64,000 nucleotides of DNA. It comes from Gracilaria vermiculophylla (lineage: Eukaryota > Rhodophyta > Florideophyceae > Gracilariales > Gracilariaceae). The stretch lies in NCBI GenBank assembly GCA_019155205.2, contig JAHNZQ020000308.1:2227038-2291037 (forward strand), given 5' to 3'. A program made the translations under genes and the position numbers. Positions within the stretch are counted from its first letter, which is position 1. Every line of letters starts with the position of its first letter. The notes under the pieces are model-generated. The model did not search any database, was not told where the DNA came from, and saw only the letters and a program-made list of their open reading frames with translations. Positions 50,501-59,604 of this stretch are shown here, one piece after another.

Positions 50501-52676
50501 GATGATAAACTCGGTTTTCCTCCATATTCGGACCGTTTGAGTTCTTCTTTTCTTGATGTTTCTCAATCGCCGAATCTGAAACCTCGAGTAATGAAGTTGC
50601 GACAGCTTCAGCCGCTCGTGTTCTGTGTGGAAAGGTGTTTTGAAAATCAGTTTCTCCCAATACTCTTCTTGAAGACATGTAGTTCTCTATGTACTGACAG
50701 GCAGCAAGGGCGTCAACGCTACCATGCCCCGCTGCGAAAACGATGTCATGATAGTATTCTGAGTCAAATTTAGAATTGTGTTCTTCTACACGGGACTCCG
50801 CTGCGGCAAGCCTCGCCTTTGGGTCAAGATTGTATGATGGAGATTTGAGTGGTCGGGCAGTGTTTTCAATCGCGCGACGAACCAGAGCAGATGTGTATGG
50901 AATACTTCTACTTTTCAAAAATGACAAAACAACTGCCACTGCACCCGCTGCAGAAGGTGAAGACATTGATGTACCGTTAAGTAACATTTTCTTTCGCAGC
51001 ATCCAGAGGGGAACAGGGGCTATTGCACCTCCAGGAGAACATATACTCACACCCATTGCGCCATCCCATGTAGGTCCACGAGAGGACCATGTGTACGGTA
51101 AGGCGACCACTGCGCGCGGCTCTAGGAGAGACGAATCCACGTTGAAGTTTGCCTCTCTTCGATTGCGTTCTTCGTTCTCTTCAACAAAGTCTGCCTCACA
51201 GTCACCGAACTCTGAATGTAGTAAGGAGTACGCCTCAGTCAACATTGGCGGAGTGACGTAGGCTCCAACCCCAATGATGGCATCCGTGGTACCTCCTGGC
51301 GCAGAGACGGAAGACAGTCCTGGCCCCTCGTTTCCGGCTGAACTCAAAAACAGGACGTTGTGTTTGTTAACCAATGTCTCGACCAAACTCACGAAACGAC
51401 CTCGGTTAACGTCTCTCGAGTGTTCGCCGAAACTCATGTTGCACACGTCAATTCGGATAGGTTCAGTGTTAACGGCCGTCTCCGCCGTAGCCGATGCGGA
51501 ATTCGACTCTGCGCTTTCATCGGACGTACCTGTGGATATTTTACGGACACTATCGGCTGAGGTTGATTCTTTTGATGCTTGACGCTTTTGTTCGGGTTTC
51601 TGAGGCTCGCTGTGATTAAGCACATAGGCTAGTGCACGCATAGCGCCTTGATGTGTCTCCATGCTGGACAGGCGAGAATCGCCTATTTTCAGACTCACGA
51701 TGCGAGCTCCGGGAGCAAGGCCGTTAAGATCAGGAGAGTCAGGAAAATGGGCAGCGAGAATACCTGCGACATGCGTTCCATGGGAACCGCCGTCGACAAC
51801 AATGCTGACAAGATCGCCATCCTCGTAAACGTTTACGCCAAAGTTCATCATGACACCGCCTCCAAACTGGGAGTAGTTTCCATGCACGGCATAATCTTCC
51901 AAAACATCACACTGACTTAAATTTCCGGTCTCAGATGTATCGACGACTACTCGCCATCTTGTGCGGTCATGGAAGACAAGAACATCATACAGCGGGCCAT
52001 AATCGACATAGGCCTTGTCCATAGAGAGCAAAACGGCTTGACGAGCGTCAAGTTCTTCTGCACTGGGCTGCGCATTCTTCCTTTCATGTTGCTGGTACAG
52101 CTGCTGTCGCACGGAGTTGAGGGCAGAGCGGATGTGCTTGTCCCACACGGATCGCCTTTCTTTCTTCAACCGGGAAATGAGCGTGTTTGGAAATAGTTGG
52201 TAGCCCTGTTTGACGCCCAGCTTGAATAGCCTGGACGGGTTGAGGTCGAGGACATGTTGCGGAATAGTAAGAGTGCGGCCCGAAAGGGCATGGATGGTTT
52301 TCTGCGAGGAATTTAACGTAACTGAGGTTGTGGTAACAACATCGCCCGATGCGGTGCAATCGACGATGTCCACGATTTTCCTCTGGTTGGTGGTGGTGTC
52401 CAGGAGGCCAGGCGCTCCTGGATCGACGCCGGTGTCCAGGACGGCGACGGTGATGCCAGTGCCATCGGCGCCTGTGGATGTGATGAGGTCGGCGACGCGC
52501 GTGACATCCTTAGGGATGAGGCTGGAGGAACGCGGGGCGCTCTGTGAGAAATGGGGCATTTGGAGCAAGTTGGGGGGTGCTCTAGTCGCGACGCGCAACT
52601 TGTTCGGTCGCCTGGACTGGAACGAAACCTCAATTGACACGGTCGCATAGCGTTCCGTCGGCCACCTCCCCCTCAT
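47574..52676 (-). CDS. TPP2: Tripeptidyl peptidase II (giant subtilisin-family protease)
   Basis: A 1700-residue intronless protease from ATG 52676; a second ATG lies at 52559 and the longer frame starts at TTG. It is a subtilase with Asp81 (VLDTGVDPG), His299 (GGSHGTHVAG) and Ser570 (NGTSMSSPSAAG). The 218-residue gap between Asp and His is the hallmark insert of TPP II. After the protease domain come ~1100 residues of beta-sandwich and helical repeats that build the giant spindle complex. TPP II cuts tripeptides from peptide N-termini downstream of the proteasome, in the cytosol; plant forms may also be organellar. The first 39 residues are Arg-rich with few acids and might be a targeting peptide if the first ATG is used. 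The protein is longer than human (about 1250) and Arabidopsis (about 1380) forms because of Ser/Asp/Glu-rich inserts. Confidence 0.93.
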   Translation of the reverse strand: MRGRWPTERYATVSIEVSFQSRRPNKLRVATRAPPNLLQMPHFSQSAPRSSSLIPKDVTRVADLITSTGADGTGITVAVLDTGVDPGAPGLLDTTTNQRKIVDIVDCTASGDVVTTTSVTLNSSQKTIHALSGRTLTIPQHVLDLNPSRLFKLGVKQGYQLFPNTLISRLKKERRSVWDKHIRSALNSVRQQLYQQHERKNAQPSAEELDARQAVLLSMDKAYVDYGPLYDVLVFHDRTRWRVVVDTSETGNLSQCDVLEDYAVHGNYSQFGGGVMMNFGVNVYEDGDLVSIVVDGGSHGTHVAGILAAHFPDSPDLNGLAPGARIVSLKIGDSRLSSMETHQGAMRALAYVLNHSEPQKPEQKRQASKESTSADSVRKISTGTSDESAESNSASATAETAVNTEPIRIDVCNMSFGEHSRDVNRGRFVSLVETLVNKHNVLFLSSAGNEGPGLSSVSAPGGTTDAIIGVGAYVTPPMLTEAYSLLHSEFGDCEADFVEENEERNRREANFNVDSSLLEPRAVVALPYTWSSRGPTWDGAMGVSICSPGGAIAPVPLWMLRKKMLLNGTSMSSPSAAGAVAVVLSFLKSRSIPYTSALVRRAIENTARPLKSPSYNLDPKARLAAAESRVEEHNSKFDSEYYHDIVFAAGHGSVDALAACQYIENYMSSRRVLGETDFQNTFPHRTRAAEAVATSLLEVSDSAIEKHQEKKNSNGPNMEENRVYHRTFENCGDSSFCLQDWCIKVRVEDGSPARKSSSNPGFGALNTTRGIYLRGEAQTNSVHKASVSIELVPRDGDCIETKRALADMEVTIALHCSASWVEVPSAMMLLGAGRSFSASVDPSRLTPGRAHFAEVVGTVLGEDGRKPHEGPVFRVPIAVHKPEPLVDGVTIKPLRDLSFAPGTVIRRFYDAPIGATYALLRINTGRLSLSGDANEISVHTNIQGRLSEEASAIEFSELSSDPSQPDELGGFPLVKRNRPRSMVEQRPDSNRKPVNVVQKKAFSEPNTTTHMKRPILSKAMGTADARSFEVHVVQLGPRKHCGELESRQFCTLRPGMVKEVIVQVKGGCTLELCLAQLWSSPGGSIIESVDLVFGGLIPYPSSISASSGASCFPHVEVTNFLQAPTSHVRGVGYISGYAPRGSLNKLQRVLSPISSKLKALVERDVFPENRIIFQLELQYEFEVYESSCSVRLLFPGLNGAVYEAEVEGGPYVTVHDRNKQFMFASDIYPRDFSLGKGEYNASAYLRHEKVDILERLRDLGMTVQYELSTPIGLDAFDTSHAASLGLDDRRSSKTTTILECGERRAFYFPVPKKSSLPKWTTVGDIATGQLSIDKVLSASSNSSRRGNYVPSYPISLFVGALSSLSKGESKGSRERNKLNENSDDSSRNEYESSDAVDRNENQTSKVTEDPDKWFEDAARKLRLKRLRLLMKENKFQAFDTLFASLVDKYEQDAEFLLLNLERHDVNAAKLYRTEGLSDGFRESVDRIVQIADSMCRNLNPTAVATHFGMMVDTENPEEVSRRKQFETKRSQLIEASFRKARALCLRSLPYMSYLAGHVVPSSGQGPSTNGQHKDISSNEYCKKNTDDSCEQAFKDLIRWVTLDGKGSMPGSSSKNEMSDGSTTSEDLALLGALREIRRGQLGYALRILDTYYGNGSSKRLEAKNIVRFREALFRQLGWTYLANRERDYGRIRYPMHNAPF

Positions 52677-53282
52677 CAAGTGCGCACGCACTCCAATATG
52701 GGACGCCCACGTGTCCCGGAAGCCGCGTTCCGCTGCGGAGCCGCTTGCCAAAACCCTTCCGTAGATTGACAATTCATCCGCGGGTGCGTCCCAAAAACCT
52801 CACATGATGCGCCCTCCTGTGGCAGAGGGCGCAGCGCAGCCATATCCCACATCAACTACTCGCCCACCCCATTTCCGCTTCCAGTCTTTATGCCATTGCG
52901 TCTGTACCGACGTAGATGCTGCGCACCCCGCATGCGGCCGAGCGCACCGGCTCGCCACAAATCGCCATCCGAACCACTCACGGCACATGCACCCCAAGCA
53001 CCCCCCCCGTAACGTGCGTGCGCTGTCTACGACCGTTGGTGCCCCGTTTAGCCCATCTCCGTCACGCAACCCTACGTGCTCTCGCCACGCTGTCCACACC
53101 TCCTCTGCTGCAATTTGTCCAACGCCGTATGAAAAGTCATGTCAACACGGCGCTGACCTCGCGTCCCGTAACATTCCCTTCCAATTTTTTTTTCGCCCGC
53201 CATAACAATGCCCATTCGACCCCTTTCTTCTTCGCGCAGTTTCATCCACCCCTCCGGTTGAGCCCGTAATGTGAGCTCCCCC
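52677..53282. other. Divergent promoter region (TPP2 / GT90)
   Basis: About 600 bp between the starts of the two genes, C/A-rich on the plus strand. Long frames on both strands here are artefacts of composition. No clear TATA box. Confidence 0.45.
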
Positions 53283-54914
53283 ATGGGCAACTTGCATCCA
53301 CGGGCCCATTCCGTCAACCCCTCAGAATTCCGTGAGCTCACTACCTCGTGGAGCGCAGCTGCGGACAGCTGCTTCATCTCCATGCGCCGCCGATTTCGTC
53401 GCATACCTCCCATCTCTTTTGTACTTCTCACTGTTTGCGCCGTCGTTATCTACACTGTCGATCACTCGGGCACTACAGCCAAGCACCCGTTACCCTCAAT
53501 CAACACACGAATACCATCTGATCTAACTTTGGACCCAGCCGGTTCAGTTGCAATTGATCACAGTTTGTATCCCGTTCACTCTATCCACCCTTCAACTGCG
53601 GCGGTGGAAGAGCCGGCAGACGCACTAATACAAAATGCACAGCAGAATGCGCGTGTCGCACCCATTTCTATCAGTCGTCAAATGCCGCGCCCCAACTCCA
53701 CAATTCGCCAAGCGTATGCCAACCTTGCGCGTTCATACCTGTCGCGATTTGAATCATATGGAAACATCACCAAAAACTCGTATATGGATTCGTACTTAGA
53801 CGATGAAGGTCGGTGCAGTGGCTGTTTTCTATTGCAAGTCAAGAACGGCTCTATCTTTCTTGATGATCGCCATGGAGTTCTCACTAAAATGGCACCGTTT
53901 CGCGCTTTGAGATTAAAAGAAGCTCTTCGATGGGTGGAGTCCAGCGTCTCGCGGGGGGTCGTTGACAACTTCGAAATGGCAATCTCAACAACAGACGGAG
54001 TGGCGACTACATCACGAAACCACTCCTACCGCATGCCCGCACCTGAGCCTCCCAGGCCAATATTTGGCACCGTTGCATGCAACGTCTCGGATAACATTCC
54101 GTTTCCGTTGATGGTATCGGATGTGTTGAGAAGAGGGGTTCCGGGCAAGTTTTGGAACAGCACGTCCGAAACTGTTGATGAGTGGGATGATGCCATGAGC
54201 CGTTTTGCCCGACATGACGCGGCCTTTGTTTCTTGGACCCGGAAGAAGCCGCGTGCAGTGTTTCGCGGACGCATTCGGATATCTGCCTTTCTGAACGACC
54301 GCGAAGAATTCGACAAGTACTGTGACAAGGTTGGACGGACTGCGCTCTGGGCTCGAGCCCACAAACATGAAGAAATGCTCAAGAAGTGGGCACTCTCAAA
54401 GGCGCTTGAGAAAAGAATATGGCCGTGGCCGATTGCATGGTTTTTACCGAAAACAGAATCGCTTCTTGATGTCAAGATCGATGGAACATGCGGAAGACGG
54501 ATTTATGTGACAGACAACATGCCTATGCAAAAGCAGGCCGAGTTCAAGTATATCGTTCATGCGGAAGGCAATTCGTTCTGGGCTGACAGACTGCTGCTGC
54601 TGATGTTTGGCTCAAGCGCCATTATGAAACAAGAAACGCCGTGTGGCATGTTTTTTGAGCCGTTGTTGCAGCCGAATGTGCATTACATCGGGGTGGACTT
54701 TTGGTTTGGAAATGTGGTAAGGAAGATCAAATGGGCTCGCAAGCATGACAAGGAAGTGTTTCAGATCATGCAAAACGCAAGACAGTTTGCGACGCAGTAT
54801 TTGTCGACATCGGGTATACAAACTTATGTTGACGAGCTGTTAAAGCAATACGTCAAGCTGCTGTCAGATAGAACCATTCAAGTAAGACGGGGGGCCGTAC
54901 AGGTATATCCCTAA
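53283..54914 (+). CDS. GT90/CAP10-family glycosyltransferase, type II membrane protein
   Basis: A 543-residue protein from ATG 53283 (a longer frame uses GTG). A basic cytosolic tail (FISMRRRFRR) precedes one membrane helix (about 43-59), the type II layout of Golgi or ER glycosyltransferases. The CAP10 domain occupies about residues 310-530: RKKPRAVFRGRIRIS, then FKYIVHAEGNSFWADRL, LLLMFGSSAIMKQETP, MFFEPLLQPNVHYIGVDFWF and the closing helix (RKIKWARKHD). This matches GT90 enzymes such as POGLUT/KDELC O-glucosyl- or O-xylosyltransferases and fungal CAP10 xylosyltransferases. The acceptor could be a glycoprotein or matrix polysaccharide; it is not determined. Several N-glycosylation sequons occur in the stem (NGS, NHS). 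Divergent from TPP2, convergent with the RING gene (99 bp apart). Confidence 0.88.
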   Translation: MGNLHPRAHSVNPSEFRELTTSWSAAADSCFISMRRRFRRIPPISFVLLTVCAVVIYTVDHSGTTAKHPLPSINTRIPSDLTLDPAGSVAIDHSLYPVHSIHPSTAAVEEPADALIQNAQQNARVAPISISRQMPRPNSTIRQAYANLARSYLSRFESYGNITKNSYMDSYLDDEGRCSGCFLLQVKNGSIFLDDRHGVLTKMAPFRALRLKEALRWVESSVSRGVVDNFEMAISTTDGVATTSRNHSYRMPAPEPPRPIFGTVACNVSDNIPFPLMVSDVLRRGVPGKFWNSTSETVDEWDDAMSRFARHDAAFVSWTRKKPRAVFRGRIRISAFLNDREEFDKYCDKVGRTALWARAHKHEEMLKKWALSKALEKRIWPWPIAWFLPKTESLLDVKIDGTCGRRIYVTDNMPMQKQAEFKYIVHAEGNSFWADRLLLLMFGSSAIMKQETPCGMFFEPLLQPNVHYIGVDFWFGNVVRKIKWARKHDKEVFQIMQNARQFATQYLSTSGIQTYVDELLKQYVKLLSDRTIQVRRGAVQVYP

Positions 54915-55013
54915 TAGGCGAAGAAAGGGCGTTAAAACAGAGGGCATGATGTTGATAACTTTACTGAAGAATATGAAGAGCATTTCTTAAAATTATGATA
55001 AGCGTCAACGAGA

Positions 55014-55986
55014 CTATGTGAACCTGCGTCCTATCATCGCTGAGTAGTTAGCGTATTTTGTGGGGATCGGCACTTGGAGGTGAGCCGTGGCCAACACTCG
55101 TGACAAGCGGACATGGTAAACAATTCTTTTGGACATCTTCTTCAGAGGCCGCGTCCATGGTGAGAGCGGGTTCACGACATGATATGTGAGAGGGCGAAAC
55201 AGTAACGGGATGGCTTGTAGAGCATGATAGACGTCCTCCTTAAAATCCAAATTGGGAGAAGGAACATTACGAAGAGTAGACGGTGTTTGCAGCAGAAACA
55301 GCCACATGCGTTTAGGAAGCGGGAAGGTTGATGGGTTTGTTCTCAGCGTGGCATCCCAGTTTAACAGGTGATGAAACGAATGTCTTGGATTAAGTAAGCA
55401 GGTCATGAGCAGAAAGTCAGGTCGCAAAGCTTTGAGAGCGGAGAGTATTTGACACGATGGCTACATGTTTGGAGTTGGGAACATGCAAATGGTTGTTAGC
55501 ATTTGAGTTAGCATTTGGGGTTGATGAGATGTCAAGTCTGCGGTAACTTACTCTGTCCGGAAGGAGGAAGACATGCAAGCGAATGGGCGTGGCATTGATG
55601 AAGGCATTGGGTGCAAATTGGCTTTCATACGACACTTGACGCAGCGCCAGTGGCTTGGAAACGGTCACGGCGTTCAACGGAAACAACTTGCACACTGTGG
55701 AAACAAATTGAACAGCGGCAGCGTGCGCATCAGAGCGGGCGCACACGACAACCTGTGCAACAGTGTCGGCAACGCGATGGTCATAGACGTTGCGCGCCTT
55801 GAGCAGGGCCGAGAAAGAAAGAGTGGCGTTGGAGTGCAGAAGGTGGAGGTCGAATATGCGGGCGCGGCAGAGCGGGCATTGCGGCGTCTCGAGACGCGGG
55901 GAGCAGGCGTGGCAGATGGCGGCATGGTTGCAGGGAAGCAGACGCGTGGAGACGGGGGCAGTGAGGCAGACGACGCAGTCGGGCAT
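55014..55986 (-). CDS. RING-finger protein (two exons), probable E3 ubiquitin ligase
   Basis: Joined from 55986-55552 and 55460-55014, 293 residues. ATG 55986 begins MPDCVVCLTAPV; the longer frame needs a GTG. The N-terminus is a C3HC4 RING: C4, C7, C19, H21, C25, C28, C37, C40. RINGs recruit E2 enzymes for ubiquitin transfer. The rest has alternating strands and helices (VADTVAQVVVCARSDAHAAA, QILSALKALRPDFLLMTCLL) of unknown fold. The 91-bp intron is supported by a GTAAGT donor, two TGCTAAC branch-like sites and a TAG acceptor. Removing it puts the second reading frame (149 codons) in phase. Exon 1 ends HVFLLPDR and exon 2 begins PSCQILSALKALRPDF. No membrane segment. Convergent with the GT90 gene. 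The RING is certain; E3 activity is inferred. Confidence 0.85.
55461..55551 (-). other. Intron of the RING gene (91 bp)
   Basis: Minus strand: donor GTAAGTTACC, two TGCTAAC motifs 13 bases apart (AATGCTAACTCAAATGCTAAC), acceptor ACATGTAG. Phase 0. Confidence 0.85.
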
Positions 55987-57080
55987 GGCGGGCTTCCAGA
56001 GAAGACTGCATGCGCTGGTGAACAATGGCGAGGGCGAGGCGGGGCGACGTGAGAGCGACGGGCGCGGTGATACACAGTTAGCAGGTACAGAGTTTACAGA
56101 GATGGAGCGGCCGTGGCAGCTCGGGCGTGCTAAAATGTTATCGGTAGATACTCGAAAGAACCGAGGATGTCGTCGGTGCTGCGCGTGGAGGCGCCCGCGC
56201 TGATTGGCGTAGGCTGCAGACGTCGGGGACACTGTTTGCCCCTTGCGGTGGAGGCAGCAACACCGGAGAGAGAGGACGGGGGGCTACGGAGGAAATGTGT
56301 CGAGACGAAATCCGACGCGCGCCATGGAGAGGGCGCGCGCGGTCAAACTGCTGTCGAGCGCTCAGTCGTTGTGGGCGCGGTTTGCGCGAGTCCCGTGCCC
56401 GAGGAGCTTGGTCGAGGCACGCGAACGCGCGCGCGCCGTTGTGCGCGCGGCGGCGCGCGCGGCCGGCGGGCGGTGCTCTCGCGAGCGCGGCGCTTGCCGC
56501 GCGCGGGGGGGGACCGCCCGCCGGCTGGCGTCGGCCGCGGGCGCTTGCGCGTCGCGCGTCGCGCGTCGCGCGCGGCGGCGCTGAGGGTCGTCGGCTCCGG
56601 CTCGGCGCCTGCGAGGTGGCAGCGCGCCTGACGCAACCGCGTTCGAAGCGGGGAGCCAGCTCTCAGGGGGCGCACGCCACCCAGATGCCAGCAGGGAAGC
56701 GCACGCGGCGCCCGGCGAGACCTCCACGACTAACTGCCACGCCCGCCGGATTCACACGATTTGCACCGCCCCGCTAAGCGAAGCCGTCCACTCTGCGTCC
56801 GCCCGTGATCGGCTCAGCGCCGACTTGATCGCAAACTGTGACGACGGAGTTTGGCCCGGCCGTGGTGCTCGTGGCCACGTGGATGTGCACCGATTAGGTT
56901 GGCGGCGCCAACTCCAGATCCGTTTGCAGTCGCGGCGCTGTGGTGGTTGAGCTCGAGCGCGGCAAGCCGGTTGTACTTGGCGCCGAGTCCCCTCTGCCGC
57001 GTCGATCACCGATCGGGACTCTTGAAGTCCGCCACTCTCAACGCCCCGCCACCCGCACCCTTTCCGCGCCGCCGTTAACC
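55987..57080. other. GC-rich divergent promoter region (RING / TIM22-like)
   Basis: About 1.1 kb, extremely GC-rich between 56300 and 56900 (CpG and GCGC rich). Long Arg/Ala-rich frames on both strands show no domains. No RNA gene recognised. Confidence 0.5.
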
Positions 57081-57617
57081 ATGCTGCGCCGATCCGCCCT
57101 CACCCCCGCCCTCTGCCCCCACCCTCGCTCTGCGCGCCGCATGCCCGCCTTTGTGCACGCGCACGCCGCGCCGTCCCCCCCCCTCACCTCACAGATCACG
57201 CTCCAATCGCTCACCCCCACGCAGCGTCTGCTGGAGGTGTTCATCGCCACCTCTTCCAGCATGTTCAATGGCGGCGTCTTTGGCGCCATCTTCGGCTTCT
57301 TCTCCGGCCTGTGGACCAATCGCGGCGCCTTCAAACCGGCCTTTGCCGAGGCCGGCAACAACCTTCGCTCCTGGGCGGCCATCTCGGCCGTTTATGCCGG
57401 TTTGCAGACCGCGAGCAAGGTCATTCGCAACCGAGATGATCGCTACAACTCCGTTATCGGCGCATGTGGAAGTGGCGCCACTTTTTACGTCCGTTCCGGT
57501 CCGCGCGCCGCCGCCCAGGGCTGTGTCACTTTCGCGGCCTTGAGTTATTTAATTGACTCACTCGTAGCACCAAAGGAGGACCCCAATAGTGATGAAGCCA
57601 TACTCCGAAAACGCTAA
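57081..57617 (+). CDS. Tim17/Tim22/Tim23-family protein, TIM22-like
   Basis: A 178-residue protein from ATG 57081 (gttaaccATG); the frame upstream is low-complexity. The N-terminus is Arg-rich and acid-free. The Tim17 domain spans about residues 55-165. A first hydrophobic segment with small residues (SSSMFNGGVFGAIFGFFSGLW) is followed by YAGLQTASKVIRNRDDRYN and SVIGACGSGATFYVRSGPRA. It closes with AAQGCVTFAALSYLID. The R-x-x-D-R-x-N-S-x-I-x-x-C-x-[ST]-G and AxxxGPxAA patterns are typical of TIM22, the pore that inserts carrier proteins into the mitochondrial inner membrane. Cys127 and Cys145 could form the disulfide known in Tim22. Distinguishing TIM22 from OEP16-type relatives needs alignment. 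Intronless. Confidence 0.85.
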   Translation: MLRRSALTPALCPHPRSARRMPAFVHAHAAPSPPLTSQITLQSLTPTQRLLEVFIATSSSMFNGGVFGAIFGFFSGLWTNRGAFKPAFAEAGNNLRSWAAISAVYAGLQTASKVIRNRDDRYNSVIGACGSGATFYVRSGPRAAAQGCVTFAALSYLIDSLVAPKEDPNSDEAILRKR

Positions 57618-57969
57618 GCTCGCCCTCTGTCTCATGCTCACTACTACCAATCAATTGTTCTATCCAACGCACACCTACCCACACACACCCACACTCGTAC
57701 ACACGCATATATGTGCATGTCTCTTACCGGTCCACCTAGTTCAGCAACTGTTCACCGTTTGGTTTCATTTGTTTTTGACTGATCAGAATGCTTGGCGAGG
57801 AAATGTATTTCTAGTTTCCACCGCTGAATGTAACATTTGTTTATTGCATTCGTATTCCCCAACACACTGTTGAGATACTTCACCTCAGTTCCTGTCATAC
57901 CAGCCCAAAAGGCCATCTCGTGAACAATAACTTCGCACCGCTTTTTGTTTTTCGTCAACAGTGCGTTTT
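57618..57969. other. Convergent spacer with AC-rich low-complexity run
   Basis: Spacer between two convergent genes. It holds an AC-rich run (about 57668-57708, repeated CACAC with CCCACA) and nothing else I can identify. Confidence 0.6.
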
Positions 57970-58443
57970 CTACAGCTCCACTCGATCCATCTCGGGTTTG
58001 ATGTCGAACACGCTCTTTATGGAAAACCCACAATCGGCACAAGTAGCGATATCTTGTTGTAAAGCATCTTTCATGCACCGCACATGTGCGTAATCACCGC
58101 AAGGTATCTCCAAATACGCTCCTGTTCCGTTACCAAGGCATATTCCGCAGCTTTGTTCGTTTATCTTCCCTTCACTTTTTAGATTTCTTTGTCGCCTGTA
58201 TTCAATTCGGTATTCATTGCAAAAGTAATTGATTTCGTCGGTTCTCAGTTTTCGTAACGAGGAGTTGCCGCTCTGAAAACGTGCTGCCTTTGTTATCTTC
58301 TCGTGTTCTAGCAGTTGGTAGCTTGTTCTCTTGATCATTAGCACCATGACTGTTGCCGTTATTATCCCAGATGGGTAGAAAAGTAGCTGCAGGAGCCAGT
58401 CCAATGCAGAGGAACCGAACACAGTTTCGATCGTTTCCGACAT
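57970..58443 (-). CDS. Membrane-anchored RING-H2-like protein
   Basis: A 157-residue intronless protein. One probable membrane segment lies at residues 16-37 (WLLQLLFYPSGIITATVMVLMI). A basic helical linker follows, then a compact RING-like domain: C99-x2-C102, C115-x-D117-x2-H120-x2-C123, and C135-x2-C138. This is the RING-H2 spacing with Asp in place of the fourth ligand. Asp can ligate zinc (RBX1 uses one), so the domain may still fold. It could be a small membrane E3 ligase, perhaps of the endoplasmic reticulum or an endosomal membrane. No other domain. The partner and substrate are unknown. The ATG at 58443 is the only one supported by the membrane segment. Convergent with the TIM22-like gene. 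Confidence 0.7.
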   Translation of the reverse strand: MSETIETVFGSSALDWLLQLLFYPSGIITATVMVLMIKRTSYQLLEHEKITKAARFQSGNSSLRKLRTDEINYFCNEYRIEYRRQRNLKSEGKINEQSCGICLGNGTGAYLEIPCGDYAHVRCMKDALQQDIATCADCGFSIKSVFDIKPEMDRVEL

Positions 58444-59604
58444 TTTTCTTTTTTCTAAGCGATGATCATTGGTCTGTGAAGGATTTCAAGTTCTTCAAGA
58501 TTGGCTTGCTGCTCAGATATCGGACCCCTCTGACTGCTGAAAAACAGCGAGCATGGAGACCATCATAGGAAGAAGGTTGCTAGTCTGTGGGGCATGTGTT
58601 TCAAACATTTCTGCCTCTCTGATCATAAGATTAAGATATGAACACCACATCTTCCACACGAAAATGAAATGTCGTGATCCCTTACGTGTCACATTTTCTT
58701 TCCTCGGGCTCTACAGCTAAACTCACCGCAGGAGATGTTCAAAAATATTCGATGTCGAGTATCTTCAGGCGCATCAGATGTAGTTATCTTCGTTTCAAAA
58801 TGGTGCTCCACAGAAATCAAGTGTTCCGCGAAACAAGTACATCTCATCTTTTCTTAACTCTCCGTAAGTATACCAATCACGTACAGCATCCTATCTCAGT
58901 ATGACAAAGTACTTGGTATCCCGAAGACTCGCCGTCTTGTCTAAGGCTGGATCATTGATCTGCACACTCCGGGGAGACAAAGAACATGTGTTGATTATTT
59001 TCGTTTGGAAAAGCTTTCTCGCGAGGGAAGTCAGTACTTTCAGAGTCGTGTTTTCACTGACAACTCTGTCTTGCGCTCTCAGGAGATAAAGGCATTAAAA
59101 TTAGACAAGAGCCACCAAAGTTCTTGGCCTTTTCACGGGGAAAAGCTTTCATTGAAGTATTCCTTCAGCTTTGTTACAGAAAGCTAACGATCACACTAAG
59201 GATGAAGAGAGCATTGCAGGCCACCAAGCCGAGAATGGGCATCTTTGGGTAACAACGAGATTCTCTGCTCAGTGGACTTCTGAACATGTATTGGTTCATC
59301 TACTAAATTTTGATGTCTGTTCAATGCCAAGACGCTAAGCGAGAACGCAAGATTTTATCTGTATTCCATCTAGACCTCAGCCAAGTGAGGATAAAACTAT
59401 TCACTTTTCTTGAACGCATTTTTCAACAAGAGCTAGTTCTCTTTGCCACAAAGTCCAGGGATTCATCTGAAGATTGTCCAGGAAAATGATTGCTTCCTCG
59501 CTGTTGAGGTAAAGTAGCCCATCTCATCTCCTAACTTTATTTTACACCATATTCCTCCATCCAAATTTGCTCTTCGCTGAATGTTGCTCATCTGAACCAA
59601 ACAA
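58444..59604. other. Intergenic region
   Basis: About 1.2 kb of AT-leaning sequence; I see no gene, RNA or repeat that I can support. Confidence 0.45.
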
